DNA of 64,000 nt from the NCBI GenBank assembly GCA_963585895.1, contig OY757934.1:45542430-45606429 (forward strand). The letters are read 5' to 3'. Shown piece by piece: positions 23,923 through 37,745 of this stretch; within the stretch, counting starts at the first letter, position 1; each line of letters begins with the position of its first letter. This DNA comes from Sepioteuthis lessoniana. Its lineage: Eukaryota > Mollusca > Cephalopoda > Myopsida > Loliginidae. The position numbers and the translations under genes are program-made. Below the pieces are notes generated by a model. The model searched no databases, had not been told where the DNA came from, and worked only from the letters and a program-made list of their open reading frames with translations.

Positions 23923-26900
23923 TATTACAGTGTTGGTTGTCACAATCTCACTTCGTGGGTTTGCGGCCGATCAAAGACGTCATGAAACCTGTGCTCGCGG
24001 ACAAGCTTCCATGCTATTAAATATATATAAAAACTAATATATATTTACTTGTTATATTTATATAGACATATATGCGTCTGTCCCTTTGTTTCTTTTTCTC
24101 TCTCTCTTTCTTTTCTTTTTCTCCCGTATTACATTCCTCTCTTTTTCGTTTATTCTCATCTATAAACTTATATGCATAATTACTATATATATATATATAT
24201 ATATATATAACTACAAATACAATGACGTTCAATTTCCGAAAAAACGATTTGGATTTGAAGAAAAACATAATATGTGTGTGTGTGTGCGCACGCGTGTGTG
24301 TTTCATCATTTACTAAGCTTACTTTAGTTTGACATAAGGCTTGAATTACGGAGCACTCAGTGATAATCTAATTTAATAACAATTGTCCATTAGCCTACCT
24401 CGCTAACCTTTACACTACGCAAAGCGCCCACAGATATGTGTGTTTGTTCGTGTCTGTGTTTCTTCATGTCTGTTAATGCGTGTCTATGTTTGTTCGTGTC
24501 TACATTTGTGTGGGTCTTTGTGCGTGTCTGTGTTTGTGCGTGTATGTTTGCGTGTCTGTGTTTGTTCGTGTCAGTGTTTGTGTGTGTCTGTGTTTGTGTG
24601 TGTCAGTGTTTGTGTGTGTCTGGGTTTGTTCGTGTCTGTGTTTGGGTCTGCATGTAGAAAGAAATTTATACCTTTTCATATTCCATCAATTAAATTAGTA
24701 ATTCATATTAATCTTTTTTCTAAGAGCATTAGGACCAAGGATTTGATTTCCGTTCTTCAAGTCCCTTATCAAGTTTGTCTACGTCAAAAAACCTCACAGA
24801 TTTCGTTTACCATCCTTTGTGCCATCCTGCTGGACATATGACCTGATTATGAGACTTATATATAAATATATCGATTACTCTTCCCGTTTGCGACCAATGA
24901 GTACGGATCAATACTAATCATGTTAAGGAGTTTTCACAGGATTATCAAACGTTGTTTCCTAATGAAAAAATAACATGGATTTTAATTGTGTGTGGTTAGC
25001 CGCTGGGTTCATATGATATAACTATGCTCTGTTCTGATAATCCTCGTAATACACATGATAATCGCAAAAATGAGCTTGGTAAAAAGTAATCCTTGTAAAC
25101 ATTGAGATTTGAAGATGTGTGTTTTCTTATAAATACCAGTAATTTTCTTGCTCTGTTGTGTTATTAAAGCAAGATAATATCCCGTAGAAACTGTTACTCA
25201 TGCAGACTACGCAGATGATCTCACGCTTCTTGCAAATACAATTATAAACTCAGTTCTCTCCCACTTCGGAGATACGTATACTAGTCATTACCAATATAAA
25301 ATAACCTTACTCACTCCAAACACTTCGTATTTCTCGTCGACGCGCAGCTCAGTTCGAACCTTGTCGTGAAATCTTACTCTCAACTCGGTTCTCGGAATTG
25401 TAAGGCGTTTATAATTCGTAACAGTCCGGATATCACAGCCTCAGTCATGGATCGTCTAGCTTGATAATGGAAAAAGTGTTGTAATTCTTATAAGCTAAAG
25501 AAACGAGTGTTTCTTCATCCGATAAGTCGTTGTAATCTCCTCTTGTGACTAATGTTCTGAACAGGATAAGTCGATCAATAATGCCGGGTGATTAAATATA
25601 AACAGTTTAATAACAGTAAATGAAGGGAAATAGAATCAACTATCTTATAGCATCTACAGTAATACAAAACAGAATACACCATCTGGACTGGTTATATGTG
25701 TGTCGATCATAAGTTACCTTCAGCAACTTAGTGAAATGCACGAGTCATTTCATCATCATCATCATCATCATGTCGTGCTGGTAGCACGGATATCCCTGAC
25801 CCTCTTTCGCCACTTTTCTCTATCGTTCATCGCCTCAGGCAGGTTTTCTGGACAACATCCCGTGTCCTCACATAGTTCCTGAATGTATGTTCGTGCTGGT
25901 CGTCCTGCTTTTGAACAGCCATGTGTGGGGGTCCACAAGAGTACATCACTTATGAGTTCGTGCCTACTTCTCCAGCAGTGTCCTGCATGTCTGGTTCGTT
26001 TAACTAGAATAGTTTTCGTGATAGGAGGCAGGTGGCCGTACAGTTGGTGTCTTGTAGGGTGTTGCCGCCAGGACTTGTTCAAGATTGCTCGCAGCATTCT
26101 TGTGTAATTGCCGTCTAGCTTCTTCTCCAGCCGTTTTGTTAGTCATTGTAGTGCATCCATATAGCAGTATCGATAAGACCGCTGCCCGGAAGAAACTGCG
26201 TTTCATTTTATCGGTTAAGTCTGATTTCCATATAATCGATAGTCTATTGATAGCTGTCCATGCTTTCGTTAACCTCGTGTCGATGTCCTTTTCGGTTTAC
26301 TCATGAATATCTTCGTAAGTGAATTGGCTGGTTGGCTTTTATACGCTTATACGGAGTTATATCTCGGCAGACTGCTACCAAAATTGCGTGGGTTCTTTGT
26401 CTCCTTCAATATAAGTCTATTTGATTGTTGTATAGTCACATACAACTGCACGTATACAAATATACACGGGAACATAATCAACTGCTAATAACGACTTCAA
26501 TAACGAACGAATACACTTCTTTATAAAAATATAAATCTCTCACACTTTATTTTCGAAAAGGTGAAGTTTGTTGTGTGTGAGAAATGAGTGGAGACAAGGA
26601 CGGACTGCTATATTGACCCAAGTTCTTCCTCGACCATAGCAGCACTTCTTTCGCATCTTGGCTTGGGTTACTCAACAGGGGGTCACTAAGGGCCCAAAGC
26701 CCTCTGTCTGCAGCTGGTTCTCACTTCGGCATCCTGTCTCGAACCGCCTGGGAACCTGGTTATATTATTTTCTATCGTCCACCTGCTTCCACTGTTCTTC
26801 CGCTTATTTACACAGGTGCATCTCCTGATTGACGGCTCTGTCGAGGATCAATATATAACACGATCTTTTTGCAGTTGAAACACCCAACAACTTGTGATGT

Positions 26901-27996
26901 CAAAAGTCTATCATTATATACACATCTCTTCATAATCCAAACCTATTCCCATGCTGAAAATACATTCCAAATCAACTCTTGTTCAAATCAAGTTCAAGGG
27001 CCATTTCCTCAGCACTTACTAACGCCAATAAATATTTCCAGTATTGTCATAGCTGATTGTCACTTCTAGCCAACTTCGAAATCCACAGCATGGTTTGACA
27101 TTTCGCTATATGGGATCACACCTGGTTTTATCAACAGTCAACCTGTTCCCTGAGAAAACTTCAAAAATCTTTTTCATGTTTACCCAATCCAGACAGGTGT
27201 AAAGAAAATTCATACAATGATATACTCAAAAACAAGTTAAATCTGTCACATTACAATCAGTTAACTTCAACACACTTGTTCAAGCCTAATCTCTACGGCA
27301 CAGCCTGGAGCAGGCAGCAAGAACATTGGTCTCTAAGTGAACGCAAATAAAACTGTGTTGATGTGTTTTAATCAAGATGGTGCAATCTTTTTATCAAATG
27401 ACAAGTCTCAGAAATTTGTAGACTAGATCATATACCTCGGTAGCAATATCTCATTTACTAAAAGTGATGTCAATAATCACATAATTAAAACATGGACTGC
27501 TTTTGACGGGTTAACGGCCATATAGAAATCTGATCTCTGATACAATAAAACCGGATTTCTACTAATCTATAACTGTGTCAGTACTACTGTATGATTTCAC
27601 CAATTGGAGGAAACGCTTAAAAAAAGCTAGGTAGAACTATCCAATGATGCTTTATGCAGTTTTTAACAAATTATTACAACTATACCCCATAAAACAGCAG
27701 CTGTATAGCTACTTACTTCCCATCTTACGAATCATTCAAGTTAGAGGAGTAAAACGTGTTGGACACTGCTGAAGAAGTTATGATGACCTCATAAGTAACT
27801 TTTTCTATGGACTCTTACTCATCGACTCAGTATATTGTCTAGGGGACTTGCCAGAAGTGATGACTGATAGGGATGGATGGTGAGAGAGAGTCAAAGGAAT
27901 TTATTATCTTTTGTTTTTCTCACAATCTATTGATAGATGAGTTCTTCAGCTTTCTTTTGGGTCGATACTGCTTCCAGAAATGCTGGAACATGCCCC

Positions 27997-28067
<71 letters not shown>

Positions 28068-28144
28068 TTTAAACGGTTTATCGATAGTAATTATGCATTG
28101 TTTTATTTGGCCAGATAATGGCGAGTGTTATTTCCGAGCGAAAA

Positions 28145-28201
<57 letters not shown>

Positions 28202-28321
28202 CGTTTGCTATATCTACGAAGAAAGAGTGCTCAATAGTGGTAATAGAACACAAACACACACACTTATAGTATATGTCAGCTCGGGAATTATAACGCATTG
28301 TGTATGAGCTTTCGTTTGTTT

Positions 28322-28392
<71 letters not shown>

Positions 28393-30302
28393 TTGTAATA
28401 AATTTGTTGTTATATGAATTGATGACTTCTTATGTTTGTATCACTATGCCCTTAGCCATTTCCTAATTTAACCAATGTGGCTACTAAATTCAACTGCAAT
28501 ATCTACATAATTGATAACTGTATACATTAGTTCTTATTTTGACAATGGTTTCTAAAATTGTTCGATGAATAACTAATATATGCACGCACGAATGACTGAA
28601 TTATAATCTTAGTTTCATCGTTTTAGTTTGTTCTATCAAATTACGTAAGCAAATAGACACTAGGCTTTCTCCAGACGACTTGTCTACTTGAAGCCAACGA
28701 CGCTGAATGTTTTTACTATTGTTACTGTTTTTCATCACTGGTTTTATTTTGCTGTCTTTTTTCTTCTATGGATTATTTTTTTTTATATAAATGTTTTCAG
28801 GTACACAACTTAAAAATGGTGAAAAAAAAATGGATTTATATTTAGTCTTAGTTGCGTTTTTGTTTTTGATTTCTTGAGGGGGGGCTTCGTCAGAGGAATT
28901 TAGATTAATTGTGTAATGAAGAGAACGAGATAGATAGATAGATAGATAGATAGATATGAAGAGAACGAGATAGATAGATATGAAGAGAACTAGATAGATA
29001 TATAGATAGATAGATATGAAGAGAACAAGATAGATAGATAGATATGAATAGACTACGAAATCTTGATAGATATGACAAAATCAATTGGTTGGTTGGTTGG
29101 GTTGGGTTTTATGGCATATCAACCATTGTAGGTTATTTAATGCCAAATTCATTTTTATGTAAATAATCTGTTCTGTTTAAAACAATTCAGTTTAGCATAA
29201 GTACACAGTTCAATTGTCAAAAACATTTCCATTTCAAACTATTCAAGCAGTTATATGTAACGATTCAGTTAAGTGTAAATACAGTTTTAATGTCAAAAAC
29301 AGTTCCATTTCAAATAATTCAGTCAAGCATAAGCACGCAGTTTAAATGTAAGTACGGTTTAATTGTCAAAATCATTTCTATTTCAAGCTATTCAGTTTAC
29401 TCAAACAATTCATTTTAGCATAAGTATGCTGTTAGTTCTATTTAACCCATAGATAGGGCCCTATCAGGTGCTACCACTCCGGGCCAGAGTGGACCTGGGA
29501 GCGATGGCAATGAAGGGGTACTCCACATTCCCCAAAGCTCCAGCACTCCTGGAACCTCACCATCAGATTGTTTAGTGTCATATCTAGGACACACGTTGTG
29601 AGGGGTCTTACCCCTCTGCAGAGCAGCAGTCGGTGTATTCTACAGCCCCAGCCGACTGGGCAAGACAAAACCAAGAAAAATTGATAAATATGAATAGACA
29701 GAGATTGGTTGCACGGACTGAAATAGATAGATATGAGCAGACCAACATAGATATATAGATAGATTCTTTGTTTGACGACATATCAGTCTTCGTGGGTTAT
29801 TTAATGCCAAATCCATCCCTGTAGAAGAATAGTAGTGGTACTATTTAATCCATAGCTCGGGGGTTAAAGGGCTCATGCCTTTCCCAAAGATAATAGACCG
29901 AAAGTGAATGTAATAAAGCGACATGAGTTCGAACTCGTTTAATACTATGTTGTTGTCTAGTATCTTAGCCGCCACGTTAAGGAAACTCTCGTGATAGATA
30001 GATAGATAGATAGATAGATACTGTGTAATAGTTGTCGTCGTAGGAAATGGACACGGCGACACGAGTTCAAATGCTGGACGAGACTGGTTGCATTTCACAT
30101 AGCACTAATACCCTTGGGAAAGGTATGAATCCAAATATTCTTCCTCCAGCTATGGGTAAATAGTAGAGCAGATTAGGTTCTTCAGCCTTGGTGATGCAAC
30201 TAGTCTAGAAGAAGGAAAACTCTGAATTCAAACCTGTTAAATTCCGCTTAAAAAAATTGACCTTGTATCATATCCTGCCCGAGTGGAGGGGTTGGTAAAT
30301 AT

Positions 30303-30334
<32 letters not shown>

Positions 30335-30339
30335 CTGTT

Positions 30340-30382
<43 letters not shown>

Positions 30383-33300
30383 TATGCAGCTGAGTCAGAG
30401 ACTATGTTGGCGATTCCTGGTCGTATGATAAGGAAAGAGAAACACGCACAAAAAAAACAAACTCCTTCTGTTTGTTACGACTTCTGTTTTTTTGGGGGGG
30501 GAGGTTAGAGTTTTTTGCATTTTTGTTTTGTTTTTGTTTTTCCTCTTTCTTCTTTGTCATATAATTTCCGCAAAAGTCTGAGATCAAACACGAATTCTCC
30601 ATGTATTCCCAAAATTGGTTAGCGAACGGTAATAAATTTTAAGTATTTCAGTTTTACTTATTTATTTTTTTCTTTGCAGTTGTTGTACACTTATGGCGGA
30701 GAGAATTCCCACCATAGAGAAGAAGGATGTATGAACCGTATTTATGCACTCAAATTCAGCCCTGACAATAACGATATCTTTGTGACTGGTGGATGGGATG
30801 GCAGTCTGAAGGTCAGTTTGAAATTGGGGGTTCACTTTAATTCTCTGGATTTAAGAGTTGAATGAAGCACCATTTTTGGCAATTGAACGCTGACTACTCT
30901 GTCAGCGGGGCTTTGAATACTCTGACTGTATCCCCTGCAGAGAGGTAAGACCCCATCCAAAATGGGTCGTCTAGCTTGATATTCAAAAAAGTGTTTTAAT
31001 TCTTATAGGCTAAAGAAACGGGTGTTTCTTCACTCGATAAGTCGTTGTAATCTCCTCTTGTGACGAATGTTCTGAACAGAATAAGTCGATCAATAATGCC
31101 TCATTTTGTCGGTGAGGCTTACAATACGCATGCCTTGCTCATCTTTCTTGGCTGGTTTGTGAGATGGGAGGTAAACGGCCCTACAGCTGCTCTTTTGTAG
31201 GTACTATTTACCAACCCCTCCGCTCGGGCAGGATATGACACAAGGTCAATTTTTAAGCGGAGTTTAACAGGTTTGAATTCAGAGTTTTCCTTCTCCTAGA
31301 CTAGTTGCCTAACCAAGGCTAAAGAACCTAGTCTGTCCTACTATTTACCCATAGCTGGAGGGAGAATAATTGGATTCATACCTTTCCTAAGGGTATTAGT
31401 GCAATGTGAAATGCAATCAGTCTCGTCCAAGATTTGAACTCGTATCGCCGTGTTCATTTCCTACGGCGATAACGACTACACCATGGGCACCTGCTCTTTT
31501 GTAGGTAGCTGCTTCCAGAATTTGTTCAGAACATCACACAGTATCCTTGTGTAGTTCCAAGCAAGCTTTTATCTCCAAACGTTTCGTTAAAGTCCAAGTG
31601 ATGCAACCATACAGTAGTACTGACATGGCTATAGCCTGGAAGAATTTCCGTTTTATTTTCTCTGGGAATATTGACACCAATTTCTGAAGATGAGATATTG
31701 CTACCGAGATATGTGAATTAGTCAACTAATTTAAGATGTTTGCCATATGTATATGTGCGTGTGTGTGTGTGTTATGAAACGGTTCCTGTCGCTAAGCTGC
31801 CTTTAAAAGCTACACTTCTTCATCATCATCATCATCATCATGTCGCACCATCAGTACGAATCTCTCTGGCCCTCTCCTGCCACCCCTCTCTATCGTCTAT
31901 CATTTCCGGTAGGTCTTCAAGACTATATCGGCACCGAGCTGCTGTATGTAGGTCCAAGCTGAACGTCCTGCCTTTGCTCATCCATGTGAGGGTGTCCACA
32001 GGAGTACGTTACTTATTGACTTTAAAAGCAAGGTGCTGACTAAAGCAGCGGCCGTAACAAAAAACCGAACTGGCAAAATCAAGAACAATGACGAACAATA
32101 AAATATTTCGGAATTAGTAAATACTTGCACAAGACATACGGAACCACTGGACAGCTGTTTCGATCTTATGAGGTCTCATTAGCAGTGTGTACCGTGATCT
32201 CCCCCACTGGAGATATTATAAGGTTGAAACAGCTGTCCAGTGGTTCCGTATGTCTCGTGCAAGTGTTTACCAGACTTTCTGGTTATAGTAATTCAATTTA
32301 CAATATAATTCCTCCACTTAAAAAAAAAGAAAATGTACATGTATTTTCTTGTCCTTAATGTTATAATAATTACGCGAATGTGTATTTCCAATCTTCTTGG
32401 GAAGACGTGGCTCTTTAGATGACTGTGTCCTCTGTAAAGAATACGGATGTAACTTACAAGACACATTCAGGTTAATTGGCCGCGCAATCGCCATTACTAG
32501 TTAATTTGGCATCGTTTTTGTGTGATGTGGAATGATGGCTCAGTAGTAGAGTTTCGGCTCAGCATTCTGTGGTCACTGGTTCGATCTCCAGTGGGGGAGA
32601 TCACGATATACTTCAAAGTGGTCCAAAAAATAAAGTTGAATATAGATTAAGCAACATAGGAATCAAAAAAATAAATGGGAAGTATGATCCGTGAGTTGGC
32701 TTTAGTGATACATTACAAGCAAACAATCATGTATTGTATCAAGAGTAATGGGAATAATTGACTGGATGGGTAGAAATTTTATTTCAAGTAAGGCAAATGT
32801 TGTTTTAATAATTTATAGGACACTATTAAAACCTCGTGTAGAATACTGTGCTCTGGTCTGGGATCCAGTATATAGACATGGAATAATTGACTGGATTGAT
32901 TGAAATTCTATTTCAAGTAAGGCAAATGTTGTTTTAATAATTTATAGGACACTATTAAAACCTGGTATAGAATACTGTGCTCTGGTCTGGGATCCAGTTT
33001 ATAGACATGGAATAATTGACTGGATTGATAGAAATTTTATTTCAAGTAAGGCAAATGTTATTTTGATAATATATAGGACACTATTAAAACCTCGTATAGA
33101 ATATGGTCGTCAGGTCTGACCTCCAGTATCTAGACATAGAAATTGAAGTGTAATATTAAAATTGGATGGCATACAAAGAAGAGTGATAAAAATTATGAAA
33201 ATAGAAGAGATTTGAGTTACAGAGAGAGATTGGAGAAATTAGGATTAACTCTTTCACTAGGAGGAAGACAGAAAAATTGGTCTAATTGAAACTTTCAAAA

Positions 33301-35801
33301 TTATTAATTGAATTTCTAAACATGGTAGATATTTTTCCTATATTTCTCCTCGTCTATGTGAGGGTGTCCACAGGAGTACATCACTTATTGACTTTAAAAG
33401 CAAGGTGCTGACTAAAGCAGCGGCCGTAACAAAAAACCGAACTGGCAAAATCAAGAAGAATGGTGCACAATAAAATATTACGGAATTAAAAGTTAACAAA
33501 TTGATGTACATTTTTTTCATTTTTTAGAGGAATTATATTGTAAATTGAATTACCATGACCAGAAAATCTGGTAAATACTTGCACAAGACATACGGAACCA
33601 CTGGACAGCTGTTTCGATCTTATGAGGTCTCATCAGCAGTGTGTACCGTGATCTCCCTCACTGGAGATAATAAGGTCGAAACAGCTGTCCAGTGGTTCCG
33701 TATGTCTCGTGCAAGTGTTTACCAGACTTAAATTACCGTTAAGACAGATTTCAAAAAACCTATATCTACTTACCAATCGGATTTCATTTTTTGCTAAATT
33801 TCATTTTTTTAACATATTGTCTAATCTGATAAAAAATAGCAATAGAGTTTTAAAAAAAAAAAAAATTAAATTGGATGATTTCAGAAAAAATTATACGAAA
33901 AAGAATTTAGGAAGGAGTTTTTGGGAACTATCAGATGATTACTTAACAGAATTTTATTTATATGGAGAGATTGTATTAATTGTGTATATGTTCGGAGCAA
34001 ACTTTCTTTTTTTTTAAGGTTGACGCGAGAAGATGATAAAAAGCAAAGATGTTTAGGGAATTGAAAAACTGTGGAATTGACAATTATACCAATCGTGATT
34101 GGTGCGTTTGGTACAGTCCTAAAAGGATTATTGAAGGGACAAGAGGACTGGGAAATAAGAGGACTAGTGGAGACCATCCAAACTACTACATTATTAAGAA
34201 CGGCCAGAACACTGAGAAAAGTCTTGATGAGACTTGCTGTCACTCAAACTCCAGTGAAAGACCATCAGCTGACTTAAAGCGATGGACTACGAAATCGTAG
34301 TAAGCGAGTTCGAATTCCAGTCGCGCTATTACGTTCACTTTCTGACAAATATCCTTGGGAAAGGTATAAACCCCCTTATCCTCCCAGCTATGGGTTAAAT
34401 AGTACCACTACTGTTCTTCAAGAACGATGGCTTTGGCATTAAATAACCTACAACGGTTGATATGCCATTAAACAAAGAAACCAAACCAAACCAAACCATT
34501 CAGCTGTCGCTGATGTGAAAAATTCTCAAGGAGTAAATAATAATGATAATAATAAAATAACAGGCATAACATTCAAAACGACTCTCTTGTGAGTGGCTCT
34601 TGTTCATCACTCATGAAATCTATTGCTAATCAAGAATACTATATGGAAAAATAGGATTTTGTAGCTGAAAAATTGCTCTATCAAATGGTCTTATTGGGTC
34701 CATTGTATATTTTGTAGTTTCCTTGGAAATAAATAAGCAGCATTACTTTTAATGCATAACACAATTTTTTTAAACATATTACCTAATCAAATCAAAAGTA
34801 GCAATAGATTAAAAAAAAACAAGATTGAATTGGATGGTTTCAGAAAAAAAATATACGAAAAAGAATTTAAGAATGTATTTTTGAGAACTACAGGATAAAC
34901 TATTTAACAGAATTTGATCTGTATATTGGTATAATATTAATCGTACCGGTCCATTGACCCAACGGTTCGTCTAAAGGCCCGGGGGACCGGGGTTCAATCC
35001 CAGCTTAAGTCATACCAAAGATTCAAAAAATGGTACTTGATGCCTCCTTGCTTAACACACAGCATTATAAAGTATGGGTAAAGTGGAGAAATCCAGAGAA
35101 AGGGGGAACGCCCTTCTGTACACCTCAGTGTAGTAGCTATTGAAAAGGGAGCCTTCCGTTCCCCTCTCGACTACAGTCGCCAATTTATATGTTTTATGCA
35201 AAGATTCTCTATTTTTTAAAGGTTGATGTAAGAAGATAGTAAAAAGGAGAGATAATTAAGGAGGCATAGCAAACAAAAAATTACAATAACTGGAAGACAA
35301 GATGAAATCCAGAACAAAATTCTTTTTAACTGTTTTCTAATGTTTCTTGTCTTCTAAGAAGATCTCTTAAGTTTGGTTCAGTTTTATATAAATATTATCC
35401 AAATTTTTCTCTTTGAGCGCTTTCTACCAAGGCGACATGATGGAAACGTAACGATTTTAAGTTAAAGGCTCTAACGTAACAAAATGCTATAAAAAATAAC
35501 AAAACATTCAAAATCTTTCAAATAAGAAAAACAAGACCTGCTGGGCACATTTGGAGAAGCAGGGACGAACTTATTAGCGAAGTTCTCTTGTTGGCTCCCA
35601 CACATGAATATACCAGTGCTAGCCGATAAGTAAAAACATATTCATCAGCTCTGTGTAGACATAGGACGCTATCTAGAGGATCTGCCAAGAGCGATGGACG
35701 TTAGGGACAGATGTCAAGAGAGAGAGAGAGAGAGAGAGAGAAAGAAACAAAGAGAGAGAGAAAGTAAGTGAATCCCAGCTATAAGCATGAGTTCATGATT
35801 T

Positions 35802-35836
<35 letters not shown>

Positions 35837-36235
35837 ATTACAACAGTTTATGGTTGTCACTATCTCACTTGGTTGGTTAGTTGTAGACCAAATGTGGTAT
35901 AATTTGGAGAGTGCTCAACATCTGTGATAGACCTATTAAATTATAATATTAAATAATATATATTTAAAAACATGGATGCTTATCTGCAACCAGATAGGCA
36001 TCCATCGCCAATGGGCCGGGAGACCAGCGTTCAATCCCAGGTCGAGTCATATCAAAGACATAAAAAATGGTACTTGGTGCTGCCTTGCTTGGCACTCAAC
36101 ATTATAAGGTAAAGATCAACGGTAAAGTGGACCAATCCAAGGAACGGTGTAGTAGCTATTGAAAAGAGAGCCTTCGGGTCACCCTCGATTATGGTCACCA
36201 ATTTTACTATATATATATATATATATATAAATTTA

Positions 36236-36287
<52 letters not shown>

Positions 36288-37691
36288 AGTTTTCTCTTTA
36301 GCATATTTTTAAACCAGAGTTCTTTGTTATCCCAAATTTCTCAGGAGATTTATAATTTTTTTCAAACTTTGGTCATGTGTTACCGTATTTGACAGTATAT
36401 AAAACGCACTAGTGTATAAGACGCATGCGATTTCAGTAGAGCAAATCAAGAAAAAAGCAACGTACTAAAATTAAACCTGATAAAATTAATATGAATATTA
36501 TCCAGGATAACACTTTTAATCTGCATAATATCCTTTTAAATAATGACAATAGGTATATGAAAGTTGCCCTAAAATCTAAGCTAATAGTTGACAGTTAATT
36601 TATCAAACGTTTTTTTTTTAGTCTGATTTATTCAGTTTGTATACTTTTACTCAATATGGCCACAATTTTTTTAATTATTGTATCGACACTAAACAATTTG
36701 CATACCTTTAAATGAATTCTTCAGACATTTTATTCCATTCATCCTCTATGGCAGTTTTGGATGGGAAGTTGCATTCGTTTTGTTTTCTAAAACATAGAGC
36801 GTAATCATATAGCGTAATCAAGGGGGATAAGGTCTGGGCTTAAATCTTGTTTAATTGCTGTCCTCACAGTTTTCTTGGGGTCTTTCAATTCATTAGCGTA
36901 CTTTCTTTATGTCGTTGTGGGGTCATTCTTAAGGTCTGGGCTTAAATCTTGTTTAATTGCTGTCCTCACAGTTTTCTTGGGGTCTTTCAATTCATTAGCG
37001 TACTTTCTTTATGTCGTTGTGGGGTCATTCTTAAGGTCTGGGCTTAAATCTTGTTTAATTGCTGTCCTCACAGTTTTCTTGGGGTCTTTCAATTCATTAG
37101 CGTACTTTCTTTATGTCGTTGTGGGGTCATTCTCAAGGTCTGGGCTTAAATCTTGTTTAATTGCTGTCCTCACAGTTTTCTTGGGGTCTTTCAATTCATT
37201 AGCGTACTTTCTTTATGTCGTTGTGGGGTCATTCTTAAGGTCTGGGCTTAAATCTTGTTTAATTGCTGTCCTCACAGTTTTCTTGGGGTCTTTCAATTCA
37301 TTAGCGTACTTTCTTTATGTCGTTGTGGGGTCATTCTTAATCACCGTAGCGAGAGCAGTTAAAAAGCCTTCTTTTCGTTTTTATTTTTTATTTTATTGAT
37401 CAATCCTCCACTTCCTCTTTTCCTTAAAAAGCTCTTTTTCAGTAAAAGAAAAACAACTTTGCTTTAAATCCGTTAGACAAAGAAACTTTGGCTTGGTTTC
37501 GGCGTTAAGCACATCATAAATTCTTTGTCATTCTTTTTCTTGCTCACTCATAAGGGGCTGGATTTTCATTTTAAAAAGTGCTTGAATAATAGAGATATTA
37601 ATGAAAATTTCCATTAATCTCGTCTTTTTCAAAAACTGGATAAATCAGACTAAAAAAACGTTTTAAAAATCTTTCCATAACTCCCTTTCAC

Positions 37692-37745
<54 letters not shown>

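Noticed and set aside
28930-29055. CRISPR-like array of repeats and spacers
   Set aside because: It is a GATA microsatellite with a higher-order unit. Spacers are not unique, and the context is a eukaryotic intron.
32528-32612. Possible tRNA gene
   Set aside because: B-box-like motif but no acceptor stem pairing. Related to the nearby foldback loops, so treated as a repeat.
33881-34243. 120-codon minus-strand frame
   Set aside because: Antisense to the LINE C-terminal relic (IIPIVIGAFGT on the plus strand), which has the meaningful reading.
36875-37399. 174-codon plus-strand open frame with five perfect 34-residue repeats
   Set aside because: It is the antisense of a transposase-derived tandem array. 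Periodicity divisible by three keeps it open. No promoter or splice context, and the starting ATG lies inside a repeat unit.
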